A stretch of DNA of 64,000 bases from Turnera subulata (lineage: Eukaryota; Streptophyta; Magnoliopsida; Malpighiales; Passifloraceae): contig JAKUCV010000859.1 of assembly GCA_028386065.3 (NCBI GenBank), positions 1 through 64,000 on the forward strand. The letters run 5' to 3'. The notes beneath the pieces are model-generated. The model searched no databases and was not told the DNA's origin. It saw nothing but the letters and a program-made list of their open reading frames with translations. Both the position numbers and the translations under genes were made by a program. Of this stretch, positions 13,064 through 24,857 are shown piece by piece (the stretch's first letter is position 1; each line of letters opens with the position of its first letter).

Positions 13064-15072
13064 TATAAAATTCGTCCTCGAATTTACCTGAGAATAAATG
13101 TGGATACTTGTGCAGCATTTCCTGTTCCGATTCCCACGTAGCCTCCTTCCCTGTAGCGTCTTCCCAAATAACTTTAACAGACACTATATCTTTATTTCGC
13201 AATCTGCGCACTTGTCTATCAATGACCTGAATAGGCTGTGCTTCATAGGTCAGTTCTTCCCCCAATTGGACTTCCTGCGGAGTGAGTATGTGTGTTGGAT
13301 GAGGTATGTATTTTCGCAACATGGACACATGAAACACCGGATGGACTCCCGCTAAGTTTGGTGGAAGTGCAAGCCGATATGCCACCGGGCCAACCCTCTC
13401 AAGTACCTAAAATGGACCAACATAGCGGGGTCCTAGTTTACCCTTCTTTCCAAACCGAATAACTCTCTTGATAGGGGAAACTTTTAAGAACACCATATCT
13501 CCCTCCGAAAATTTTAAGTCCCGTCTTCTATTGTCTGTATAAGATTTCTGTCTACTTTGGGCAGCAACCAAATTTTCACGGGCAATTCTCACCTTTTCAG
13601 TAGTGAGTTGAACAATCTCTGGACCGAGCAACTTCCTTACTCCTACCTCATCCCAACATATTGGTGTGCGGCATCTTCGCCTATATAAAGCTTCATACGG
13701 TGCCATGCCAATGCTAGAATGGTAACTGTCCCCATAATTTAGCACACATGCCCGTAACATATCCTCCAAAATTTGTATTACCCGTTCACTCTGTCCGTCA
13801 GTTTGTGGGTGAAATGCAATGCTCAAGTCAAGCTCGGTTCCCATTGCCTTCTGGAAGCTGCGCCAAAACTTAGATGTGAATTGTGGACCTCGGTCAGAAA
13901 CTATCGAATCCGGCACACCGTGCAACCTCACAATTCCATCAATATAAACTTGAGCTAGCTTGGCAAAGTTGTAAGTAATTTTCACCGAAAGAAAGTGAGC
14001 AGACTTTGTTAATCTGTCCTCAATCACCCAGATAGAGTCAAATCCATCGGCTGTTCGAGGCAGTCCCACAACAAAATCCATAGTAATTTTCTCCCATTTC
14101 CATTCTGGAATAGGCATTGGCTAGAGTAATCCTGGCACTTTTTGATGTTCTCCTTTTACCTGCTGACAAGTGAGACATTTAGCTACATATTCTGCCACAT
14201 CTCGTTTCATATTGTTCCACCAATAGTGTTGCTTAAGATCATGGTACATCTTGGTGGAACCTGGGTGCATAGTATATCGAGTCTGATGTGCCTCACCCAA
14301 GATCTTATTGCGGAAACCCCGAACATCAGGAACATACATCCTTGAATTAAATTTTAGAATGCCATCATCCGAAATAATAAATCCCGGCATTTCCCCCCGA
14401 GCAGCCTTCTCTTTCCACAGCTTTGTTTCTGAGTCCTCTTCTTGTGCTTTGGCAATCTCTGCCTTTAAGATGGGACGCACTTGGTAATGTGCCAACAATG
14501 CTCCCGATTCAGCTACCGCACATTCCAAGCCTTGGTCCATTAACTTGTGCCATACCCTAACTGAGGGTCTTCTGTCCATACTAAGATGTGCTAAACTACC
14601 AACAGATTTCCGACTCAAGGCATCAGCTACAATATTTTTTTCCCCTGGTGATACTTAATAACACAATCGTAATCTTTGAGCAATTCAACCCATCTCCGTT
14701 GCCTCAAGTTTAAGTCTCTTTGCTCCATTATGTACTTTAAACTTTTATGGTCAGTATAGATCTCACAAGGCTCCCCATACAGATAATGCCTCCAAACTTT
14801 TAAAGCGAACACCACTGCTGCCATCTCAAGATCATGCACCGGGTAGTTCTCTTCATTTTTCTTAAGTTTCCGGGATGCATAAGCAATCACCCTACCATCT
14901 TGCATTAAAACACAGCCCAAGCCGACCCTCGACGCATCACAATATACGGTATACACACCATCTTCTTTAGGCAATGCAAGTATTGGTGCGGTGGTTAATC
15001 TGTGTTTCAGCTCCTAGAAACTAGCCTCACAAGCATCAGTCCACACAAATTGTTTCTTCTTTTGAGTCAGTC

Positions 15073-15077
15073 CACAC
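15073..15077. repeat. Target-site duplication of Copia-1 (left copy)
   Basis: CACAC at 15073-15077 is repeated at 23343-23347 directly outside the other LTR, within the RT/RNase H connection of the Tekay-type pol. Confidence 0.9.
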
Positions 15078-16623
15078 TGTTAGTTTCCGTAATCTATATG
15101 ACACTCATATACAACATCAAATGCACAGCGGAAGCACGGAAACTCAACCAAGAACCAAGTGAAGCATGCATAAACCGTATAACAATTTTTACATACCTGA
15201 AAGGTTAGGATCTTTCACCTAACTTGTGTAACCGAATCAGCTTGAGCCAGACAAAAGCCTTGCCCCTCTACGGTATCCACACAAACCGTGACCGGCTTGG
15301 AATCGTCACACGAGTCAAGCCTCGAGCTCCCCCGGACTGATGTGCTAGCAAGAGTAAACCGAGAGCAACAACTTTGTGGTGTTTGTGTGTATGGTTATCT
15401 TCTTTCTTTCACAAAGAATGAAGAAGAGGTGTGTGTGGTGTTTTCTCTGAATTTGCAGAAGCAAAAACGTGAAAGTGAAGGAGGGAATGATCTGATCATT
15501 ACAGACTAAACCCACCCAACAAAAGCCTTGGCATAATGGCAAACATGGTGGACCAAAAGTAGCATTATGATAATGCATCCACATAATCATGTTACCCACT
15601 AAAGCACAAAACACACCAACTTAGCACAGCACTTAAAGGGGCTCAATTATGCTGACATTCAGCAAACCAACCACCCAAAAACGACCTTGATTCAACCATG
15701 GTCTAACCACGGTCCAACCATTCCCGGTCCAACCATGGTCCAACCACAGTTCAACCACCTGCTCGAATCAACGGTTCTATGTGTGTGACCCTATAGGCAC
15801 TTGTAACGTCCGGCAATAATTGTAAAAACTCATTTTACAATTATAAGCAAAGAGCGGTGTCTAGCAACACATCATTGCTACCCGAACGACAAGATCAGTA
15901 CTGATTCTCTATGCCTCGGAATATGTCATCGTCCCTTCGTTCCATTATCAAGATCAAACAGGAGACATGGAATATGTCAATCTCGTATATGTTTAATCTA
16001 TGTTTCTTGATCCCTGAGTTAACTGTATAAAACGGATACCCGTGATATCACCATATCACCCAATCCGAGCATGGCCATGCATTTAACAGTTCAACTCTAT
16101 CAAGAAACCATCCGATAATATACCCGTTATATGGATCGGACGAATCCCCTCTTGATCAATCAAAACCCACTACATAATCATCATATACCCAATGATTACC
16201 CTTATGTCCACCCAGTTACGGATGACTAGGAATAATATCAAAGTACATGATTCATATGTTGGATACCTTGACGATCTCAGGTCGGAGGTCATTTACAACT
16301 ATAAGAACCACTAATGACATACATATAACGTTCCATGTAGGGTTATTATGTGGGTCGGTCCAGTCCACAAGTTCTCCAACTTGTACTCGTGTGTAGAATT
16401 CATATCACAAATGCAATTCTCAACATACGCTAGTCTTAATTTATTATTACAACCCATCCGTAATAATAATCGACTAGGGACATTTAAAAATATGAAATAT
16501 TCTAGGGTTATAAGTATGTGCAAGCATTTATCTCATAAATGATACTTATTGGAATAACCTTAATGTGTATATATGACTACAAATAATAATCCATGATTGG
16601 CTTTGGGGCATATTACACTAACA
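15078..16623 (-). repeat. Copia-1 3' LTR
   Basis: The plus strand runs TGTTAGTTTCCG...ACACTAACA. It contains a short run of GGTCCAACCATGG-like repeats at about 15700-15770, longer than in the other LTR. Similarity to 21824-23342 is high by eye. Confidence 0.9.
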
Positions 16624-16640
16624 ATCTCCCACTTGCACTA
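16624..16640 (-). promoter_or_regulatory. Copia-1 polypurine tract
   Basis: The minus strand reads GTGCAAGTGGGAGAT directly before the 3' LTR start, identical in form to the tract at 55227-55241 of Copia-3. Confidence 0.8.
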
Positions 16641-17911
16641 AAGCCAATCATCCATATATCTCATACATGTGGATCTAGCATGACCATCATGCTTCTGCTG
16701 CATGAGAGGCTTTGTCAAATGATCTGATACATAGTTCTCAAACAGAACTTTGTACAGCCACAGTTGTAGAGTCGGCAACTGTTTCTTACCTGGAGCTCTT
16801 CCAGCAAACAGCGCCACATCCAAGACAAAACACATAAAGTGATTGCGATATAAAATAATGCCCGTCTATTTGGAAGCTAGCATCTTTGTAACACTTTACA
16901 ACAAGCCCATTAACGCTTCTGTGAACCAGAAATGCATCCTTAGTGCTTCTCAAGTACTTAAGGATATATAACTATTGTCCAGTGACTTTCACCAGGATCA
17001 GATTGGCATCTGCTCGTGACACTCAGAGCATAAGCGATATTCGGTCGAGTACATAATATGGCATACATGATAGATCCTATTGCCGAAGCACAAGGGATCT
17101 TACTCATCCGCTCTCTCTCCCTAGTCGTACTAGGACATTGGTTCTTTGAGAGAACTATGCCATGTGACATGGGCAAGAAATCCCTCTTGGAATCTTGCAT
17201 GCTTAACCTCTTTAGCATCTTGTCAACATATGTACTCTGACTTAGCCCGAGAAGCCTTTTGGATCTATCTCTATAGATCTTTATACCTAACACTTAGGCA
17301 GCTTCTCCTAAGTCTTTCATTGAGAAATTCTTTCCTAACCAAGTATTTACAGACTGTAGTGTAAGAATATCATTCCCAATGAGTAGGATGTCGTCAACAT
17401 ACAGCAACAAGAAAACAATAGTGCTCCCACTAACCTTCTTGTAAACACATGAATCATCTTCACTTTTAATGAAACCAAAATCTTTGATTACTTTACTAAA
17501 ACGAAGATTCCAATTTCTTGAAGCTTGCTTAAGTCCATAAATGGACCTTTGCAACTTGCATACCATATCTCATAATCACGGTATGCAGCTATAGCCAATA
17601 GATTCCAGATGGATTTAACTATGGCGACTGGTGAGAAGGTTTCATCATAGTCAATACTATGAACTTGCTTGAAACCTTTCGCAACCAATTGCCCTTTAAA
17701 GGTAATCACATTACCATCCATGTCGGTCTTTCACAAAGACCCATTTGCACCCTACAGGTTTTACCCTTTCAGGTGGATCAAACAAGGTCCATACCTTGTT
17801 TTCATACATGGATTCTATTTCCGAATTCATGGCTTCTAGCCACTTCTTGGAGTCAAGACCCGTAATAGTCAGCTGATAGGAAGTGGGCTCATCCTCACCT
17901 ATGAGCATCAC
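16638..17911 (-). pseudogene. Copia-1 RT and RNase H remnant
   Basis: Compared with Copia-3, the reverse transcriptase is spread over three frames: 17711-17911 (start of RT region), 17488-17721, and 17294-17566, which keeps YVDDILLIGND. It continues in 16958-17293. Part of the fingers region is deleted near 17560. The RNase H domain (16638-16835) has lost about 220 bp, including the catalytic TTEAEY and YCDNN segments, and only the C-terminal tail ending MDDWL is left. Not functional. Confidence 0.85.
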
Positions 17912-18310
17912 ATCTCCAGTATGAGTTATGAGAAATCTATATCTCTCAGGCTAATACCGAATCCTATCTGATCTACGCGGTCCATGTGTTACAGGGATAA
18001 GATTCTCATCCACAACAACTTGCGGATCCTGTCCTTGTTCCATCTCGGCCTCTATATCTCAAACTTCTTTGAGTTCTATTTTCCTCCCACTGATTCTTCT
18101 AGAAATGAACACTATTTCTAGAAAAATAGCAGTCCGAGCCACAAACATTTTATGCTCTATGGGATTATAGAAATAATACTTTTTAAGGTATCATTCAAAA
18201 GGCACTTGTCGGATTTAGGGTCGAGTTTATCTGATGCTTCACGTCTGACGTAAGCCTCACAACCCTAAATTCTCATAAAAGACAAAATGGGACGCTTCCC
18301 AGTCCATATC

Positions 18311-19027
18311 TCATATGGTGTCCTTTTTAACCGATTTAGATGGAACACGGTTAAGTGTAAATGCAGCACTCAATAATACATGTCCCCAAAAGGAAGAAGA
18401 AAGGTTAGCTTGATTCATCATAGAACGAACCATGTCTAACAAGGTTTTGTTCCTCTTATCAGATACGCCATTCCAATGAGGCGTACCTGGTGGAGCAAGT
18501 TGTGATACTATACCACAACTCTTTAGATAGTCAAGAAAGTCTCGGTCTAAGTATTCACCACCTCGATCTGATCGAAGCATCGTAATACTTTTTCGAGTTG
18601 ATTCTGTACTTCATCCTTGAATTCTTTGAACTTTTTCAAACGATTCTGACTTGTGTCTCATTAGATACACATAGCCATATATACTAAAATCATCAGTAAA
18701 CATAATGAAGTACTGAAAACCACCTCTAGCTTGTGTAGACATAGGTCCGCATACATCAGAATGTATTAGACCTAATAAGTCCGAGGCTCTTTCACCTTTA
18801 CCAGTAAAGGAAGCCTTAGTCATTTTGCCTAATAAACATGACTCATATGTCTCATATGATTCAAAATCAAATGAGTCTAAAAATCCAATTTTATGGAGTT
18901 TAGGAATACGAGTCTCGTTTATATGGCCCAAACGACTATGCCAGAGATAGGTTTCACGAGAATCATGTAATCTAACCTTCTTCGTATTAATGTTATAGAT
19001 AGGCGTTACTAGGTTTAGAATATACAA
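18311..19027 (-). pseudogene. Copia-1 integrase remnant
   Basis: Two blocks in different frames. 18611-19027 has the GAG-pre-integrase/zinc region (HSRLGH...ESC), with the first Cys of the expected pair read as Tyr (YESC), and the first catalytic Asp in HSDVCGPM. 18311-18580 has the second Asp in LRSDRGGEY, but the catalytic Glu reads Asp in GVSDKRN. A frameshift separates the blocks near 18600. Confidence 0.85.
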
Positions 19028-19392
19028 ACCATCATTTAAAATGCACCATCATAATCAATTTCATTGAAATAAATAGAACAACAGTTATTCTTTATTATCA
19101 ATGAAAAACCTTTCTTGTCCATACAAGACACAGAAATCAAATTCCTGCTTATGGTAGGTACATAATAGCAACTGTGTAGTTCTAAAACCAAAATGCTAGG
19201 CAAGGATAGATAGAAAGTCCCTACGGCTAATGTAGCAACTCTTGCTCCAATACTGGGCGTAGGTCTATCTCATCCTCATCCTATCTCTTACTCTCTCTCA
19301 TTTCCTTCACATTTCCACAAATGTGAGAACCACATCTGGTATCTAATACCCATGATACAGAGATAGAGATATTAGCCTCTATAACAAGATAC

Positions 19393-20066
19393 ATGAAGCG
19401 GAAGTCTCACTTCCCTTCTGCTTCTTTACCTTTTCAAGGTAAACAGGGCAGTTGTGTTTCCAATGGCCTGATATATTGCAACGGAAACAATTTCCTTCTT
19501 TTGCAATACCACCCAAGGGTTTCAGCACATGAGAATAAGAAGAGGCACATGCACCAAACCCTTTGGTACATTTCTTCTTCTTGTCAAACTTTGCTTTACC
19601 CTTTCTTTCACTAAGGAAACCAAGATCCTCATGCCTCTCAATGTTTCAAATCATTTTTAGCACATGAGCTCTCACGGGTGATGAATTAGCCATCTAGCAT
19701 TGGAACAATGCTTTAGAGGTCTCATACCTCTCATGCTTTGCTTGCTCTCTCTGAAGAGCATTTTAGGTGTTCGATCATATCAAACGCCCCATGTTCTCTT
19801 CTTGCTTCTGAAAGCTCTGAGTCCATGGTAATTAGCATAAGGCATGCATCTTCTAATGCATCATCAACATGCTTCTCACAAGCATCTACTTCTGCCCTAG
19901 AAGCATTAGGCGCCAATTCATTAAGAACAGGCCCTTCAAGGACATTCAAATTTTTCTTGTTTGAAGACTATTCTCAAAATGTGATGCCACTCTAGGAAAC
20001 TATTCCTATTCAGCTTGTCCTACTCAAGGACCAATCGCAATAATAAGTGCTAGTGTTTTCTGCCAT
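19393..20066 (-). pseudogene. Copia-1 gag remnant
   Basis: The start codon is at 20064-20066 on the minus strand, in the same position relative to the leader as in Copia-3. The frame breaks within about 20 codons. 19731-19949 matches Copia-3 residues near 45-105 (VLEGPV...DALEDACLML) and the zinc-knuckle region is recognisable near 19440-19490. Several frameshifts and stops. Confidence 0.75.
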
Positions 20067-20706
20067 GGTAATTCTACAACATTGATCAACTCACACAAAT
20101 AATAGTCATACATACAAATCATTTAATAAGGAATTCTATTAAACATGCTCCTACTACATAAATCAAGACAATTATATAAGTAGGCCAAGATCCTTATTTC
20201 ACTACAACATAAGTCAGCTTTGGCTGATAAACTTATATCATAGCTATTTAGGTAGACAACAGTTTGTCAATTACATCTCTATGTAACTCTTGGATAGTTG
20301 AGTGAACAACACCTTGTCCATGTCTATCTTATAGACATTTCTCAACCCTTGCCCCTAGGTCCTTAATCCTATTAAGATAACCTAGTTAAGTCCACACCCA
20401 CAATAAGCAGTCGAGATATTACAATTATCCACTCGCACCTTCTTAGGATAAAAAATGGCACCTTGCTTTGGCAGAGAACTACCAATTGTTGATCTTAAGC
20501 TTGATGAGTGCTTATCATGGAAGGCAATTAAGAACTTAATAGTTTACACCAACATATAATTCCAACACATCACATGCTTATTCTTGATAAATCATACATT
20601 GATGTCATGTATATTTGGAAACCAAATACATGTGAATATCGATGTCTAACTTAAACATCAATGTTTTGAGAATCTGATTCTCGCCAACCATTCGCAACAC
20701 TTAGTA

Positions 20707-20795
20707 TTTCAGCCAAATCTAGAGCTGTAGAGCTCATATTTGTGCAAACTTGGTGTTCCTGGAAAGCTAAGAAGTAGAGCTACAACTTTGCTGTT
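20707..20795 (-). repeat. Leader block shared with Copia-3 and LARD LTRs
   Basis: The minus strand reads AAAGTTGTAGCTCTACTTCT, then TTAGCTTTCCAGG, and ends with AGCTCTAGATTTGGC. It corresponds to 50551-50636 in Copia-3 and to blocks in LARD LTRs (for example 33745-33832, 2200-2300, 58447-58535). Confidence 0.7.
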
Positions 20796-20859
20796 CAGGC
20801 CAGACACCAATTTGGCCTCCTTATGCCCTTAAGTTTCTGTTCAAGCCACTAGACTTTAC

Positions 20860-21370
20860 AACATCGATGTTGAACCCTTCAACATCGATGTTTAAGGTGA
20901 CAGAATGTCCAGAACATCGATGTTGACACCTCAACATCGATGTTTGAGGTTTTTGGAGTGCTGAACATCGATGTTTAATATTTAAACATCGATGTTTGAA
21001 GTTTTTGGAACTCCAAAATTGGGCAGTAGCTCAAAAACATCGATGTTTAACAATCAAACATCGATGTTGTGAGTTCAAGTTTTGGCAGTAGCAAAATAAC
21101 ATCGATGTTTTAACTTAAACATTGATGTTTGAACTTCTGGAACTCAATAACATCGATGTTGGAACTGGAACATCGATGTTATCTGAATTCTGGAACTTCA
21201 AATAATTTGGCCGACCTCAAATAACATCGATGTTCAACTCTTAAACAATGATGTTGTTGAGTCTTTGCATGAAAACATCGATGTTTGTCACACAACATCG
21301 ATGTTTTGAAGATTCGGCCGAGGTCAATCAACACGCCAACATCGATGTTGGTCACACCCACATCGATGTT
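20860..21370 (-). repeat. Paired palindrome array in Copia-1 leader
   Basis: Fifteen exact copies of the 12-bp palindrome AACATCGATGTT and three one-base variants (21118, 21244, 21359) lie in 511 bp. Start positions are 20860/20881, 20913/20933, 20964/20985, 21036/21057, 21098/21118, 21149/21169, 21223/21244, 21274/21294 and 21338/21359: nine pairs with a pitch of 20-21 bp, separated by 30-54 bp. Within several pairs the spacer is also complementary (for example GTTGAA-CCC-TTCAAC), giving stems of about 15 bp with 3-4-nt loops. Two degenerate copies lie further on at 20637-20664. Confidence 0.95.
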
Positions 21371-21823
21371 ATGGCCAAGCATCCCTTGAACGGCAATCGT
21401 TCGGAACACAAACCGATGCTCGGTTTCTCTTAGTCGAACTGTTCGATCTACTGCCAAAAACATCTTGATTGATATCTCATACCAATCAAGTGCTTATTGT
21501 CAAAACACTTTTGACAAATCAACCTCAACAACTTATGCATCATATATACACAATTTAAGACAATAAGACATGATCATGCTTTGTCACATAGAACATATCA
21601 TGTACATCTACTAAAACATATCAAACATATGCATATATTTGTATGGCTAACTTCATACACCAAAACAAACTCATCATATCATTTGACAATACATAAACAC
21701 ATCATGTTCAAAATCACTTAGCATATCTCATATACAAGATTATTCCTACACATGCTAAGATGATCATATCATATATGCATCACTTATACGGTTTAGAGCT
21801 TCACAAGAAGGCTCCGCTACCAC

Positions 21824-23342
21824 TGTTAGTTTCCGTACCATATATGACACTCATATACAACATCAAATGCACAGCGGAAGCATGGAAACTCAACCAAGAA
21901 CCAAGTGAAGCATGCATAAACCGTATAACAATTTTTACATACCTGGAAGGTTAAGATCTTTCACCTAACTTGTGTAACCGAATCAGCTAGAGCCAGACAA
22001 AAGCCTCGCCCCTCTACGGTATCCACACAAACCGTGACCGGCTTGGAATCGTCACACGAGTCAAGCCTCGAGCTCCCCCGGACTGATGTGCTAGCAAGAG
22101 GAAACCGGGAGCAACAACTTTGTGGTGTTTGTGTGTATGGTTATCTTCTTTCTTTCACAAAGAATGAAGAAGAGGTGTGTGTGGTGTTTTCTCTGAATTT
22201 GCAGAAGCAAAAACGTGGGAGTGAGGGAGGGAATAATCTGATCATTACACACTAAACCCACTCAACAATAGCCTTGGCCTAACGGCAAACATGGTGGACC
22301 AAAAGTAGCATTATGATAATGCATCCACATAATCATGTTACCCACTAAAGCACAAAACACACCAACTCATCACAGCACTTAAAGGGGCTCAATTATGCTG
22401 ACATTCAGCAAACCAACCACCCAAAAACGACCTTGGTTCAACCATGGTACAACCACAGTCCAACCATGGTCCAACAACGGTTCAACCACCTGCTCGAATC
22501 AACGGTTCAACCACCTGCACTTGTAACGTCCGGCAATAATTGTAAAAACTTATTTTACAATTATAAGCAAAGAGCGGCGTCTAGCAACACATCATTGCTA
22601 CCCGAACGACAAGATCAGTACTGATTCTCTATGCCTCGGAACATGTCATCATCCCTTCGTCCCATTATCAAGATCAAACACGAGACATGGAATATGTCAA
22701 TCTCGTATATGTTTAATCTATGTTTCTTGATCCCTGAGTTAACTGTATAAAACGGATACCCGTGATATCACCATATCACCCAATCCGAGCATGGCCATGC
22801 ATTTAACAGTTCAACTCTATCAAGAAACCATCCGATAATATACCCGTTATATGGATCGGACAAATCCCCTCTTGATCAATCAAAACCCACTACATAATCA
22901 TCATATACCCAATGATTACTCTTATGTGCACCCAGTTACGGATGACTAGGAATAATATCAATGTACATGATTCATATGTTGGATACCTTGACGATCTCAG
23001 GTCGGAGGACAATACATCTATAAGAACCACTAATGACATACATATAACATTCCATGTAGGGTTCTTATGTGGGTCGGTCTAGTCCACAAGTTCTCCAACT
23101 TGTACTCGTATGTAGAATTCTTATCACATATGCAATTCTCAACATACGCTAGTCTTAATTTATTATTACAACCCATCCGTAATAATAATCGACTAGGGAC
23201 ATATAAGAATATGAAATATTCTAGGGTTATAAGTATGTGCAAGCATTTATCTCATAAATGATACTTATTGGAATAACCTTAATGTGTACACATGACTACA
23301 AATAATAATCCATGATTGGCTTTGGGGCATATTACACTAACA
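21824..23342 (-). repeat. Copia-1 5' LTR
   Basis: 1519 bp, same ends as 15078-16623. It lacks about 30 bp of the CCATGGT-type minisatellite found in the other LTR. The PBS (TGGTAGCGGAGCC on the minus strand, about 21810-21822) abuts its left end. Confidence 0.9.
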
Positions 23343-24857
23343 CACACAATGGTGCGACAATAGAGGAAAAGCCCTCGACAAAACGACGGTAGCAACCTGC
23401 TAGTCCAAGGAAACTCCGTACTTCTGTCGCATTGGTCGGCCTCGGCCATTTTACAACTGCTTCCACTTTCTGTGGGTCTACCTCAATACCCTCAACTGAT
23501 ATCACATGGCCTAAAAATGATACTCTTTCCAACCAGAACTCACACTTAGAAAATTTGGCAAACAATTTCTCTTCCCGTAAGATTTGCAACACAGTTCTCA
23601 AATGTATCTCATGCTCCTCCTTAGTTTTAGAGTAGACCAGTACATCATCAATAAATACAATCACAAACTTGCAAGGTATTGCTTGAACACCCGATTCATC
23701 AAGTCCATGAATGCCGCAGTTGCATTGGTCAGACCGAATGGCATCACCAAAAATTCATAATGCCCATACCGTGTTCGAAAAGCTGTTATTCGGACATCCT
23801 CCTCCTTAATTCTCAACTGATGGTATTCTGACCTCAAATCAATTTTCGAAAAATGCTTCGCCCCCTGGAATTGATCAAACAAATCATCGATACGGGGCAG
23901 CGAGTACTTATTTCGAACAGTCAGCTTGTTCAATTACTGATAGTCAATACACATTCTCGTCGTGCCATCCTTCTTTTTGACAAACAAAATAGGAGCTCCC
24001 CACGGGGACACACTAGGTCTGATAAACCCTTTGTCCAACAAATCCTGCAATTGAGTTTTCAACTCCCACAACTCAGTAGGGGCCATTCGATATGGTGTAA
24101 TTGATACGGGTTCTGCCCCCGGCACAAGCTCAACACCAAACTCAATTTCACGTTTCGGTGGTAATCCCGACAAATCCTCCGGAAAAACATCAAGAAATTC
24201 ATTGACAATAGGAACTTGATCCATTGAAATTTTCTGCTCACCTTCACTTTGCACCGATGCCAAATACAAGCAGTTTGTTTGTTGCGCCACCCGAGCTGCC
24301 TTCACCGCAGAAATTATTTGGGGTTGGGGTGAGATGAACTTCCCTTGAAAGATAAATTTTGTCTTCCCAGTGGGCTGAAACTTCACCGTCTTCTTGGCAC
24401 AATCGACACGGGCACCATACCGGGTCAACCAATCCATGCCCAGCAATACATCAAAATCTGCCATTGGTATCAGCAACAAATCTGCTGGCATATGACGATC
24501 CATCACAGAGATGTCACATCCTTGGTACACCCTATCCACAAAAACACGCTCATCCAGAGGCGTGTACACAGCCAACAGACTACCCAGATTGCTAGGTGCT
24601 TCCTCAAAGTACTTGGCAAAATGTGAGTTAACAAAGGAGTGCGTACACCCCGTATCAATTAAACACAAAGCAGGGCAAGAATTAACTTTCATTATACATG
24701 TCACAGTAGCATTGGAGGCTTTAGCATTGGTAGCTACTCCCTCTACCAATTGATCCGCGACCAGCACCTCTTCTGCCTCGGAAAAATGACTGGCTATCAG
24801 CCCGTTGCGGCCTAGGTGGTGGTGAGGCCACACTAGATGCCACGAATGGTTGTCCAA
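23343..24857 (-). pseudogene. Tekay-type pol 5' part: protease and reverse transcriptase
   Basis: Reading leftwards from 24857, the protease has [12 protein letters not shown] and, about 70 residues on, DVLLGMDWL. The RT begins with the [13 protein letters not shown] region. A TAA interrupts it at about 23934-23936, just after CIDY. 23661-23933 holds the palm region ([21 protein letters not shown]). A one-base loss near 23665 shifts the frame. 23332-23664 carries FIDDVLVYS, the catalytic YxDD-type motif, and [12 protein letters not shown]. The frame then runs into Copia-1 at 23342 and the rest of pol lies at 13050-15077. Confidence 0.9.

Larger units (their letters stand above)
13050..15077 (-). 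pseudogene. Tekay-type pol 3' part: RNase H, integrase, chromodomain-like
   Basis: Read right to left. RNase H (14627-14974) has YCDAS, DLEM and the TDHKSL motif. The integrase zinc-binding region (14121-14618) has a CLTCQQVK-type knuckle. The integrase core (13407-14117) has TMDFV, SDRGPQF and the HPQTDGQSER glutamate, so the D-D-E set is visible. The C-terminal part (13050-13385) holds a chromodomain-like stretch with VIWEDATGKEATWE, as in chromoviruses. Breaks: in-frame TAG at 13404-13406, 14118-14120 and 15014-15016, and a one-base loss in an A run near 14627-14633 between RNase H and integrase. It is interrupted upstream at 15077 by Copia-1 and continues at 23343. Confidence 0.9.
15078..23342 (-). 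mobile_element. Copia-1: Ty1/copia element nested in Tekay-type pol
   Basis: 8265 bp on the minus strand, with LTRs 15078-16623 (3') and 21824-23342 (5'), TSD CACAC, PBS just left of 21824 and a purine tract just right of 16623. The leader (20067-21823) holds an array of palindromes. gag-pol is heavily decayed. Domain order protease, integrase, RT, RNase H is the copia order, and the proteins align well with the intact Copia-3 product. Confidence 0.93.

Noticed and set aside
20860..21370. CRISPR-like regular repeats
   Set aside because: Repeats are 12-bp palindromes with unequal gaps, inside a plant retrotransposon leader, without cas genes; a hairpin array explains them better.
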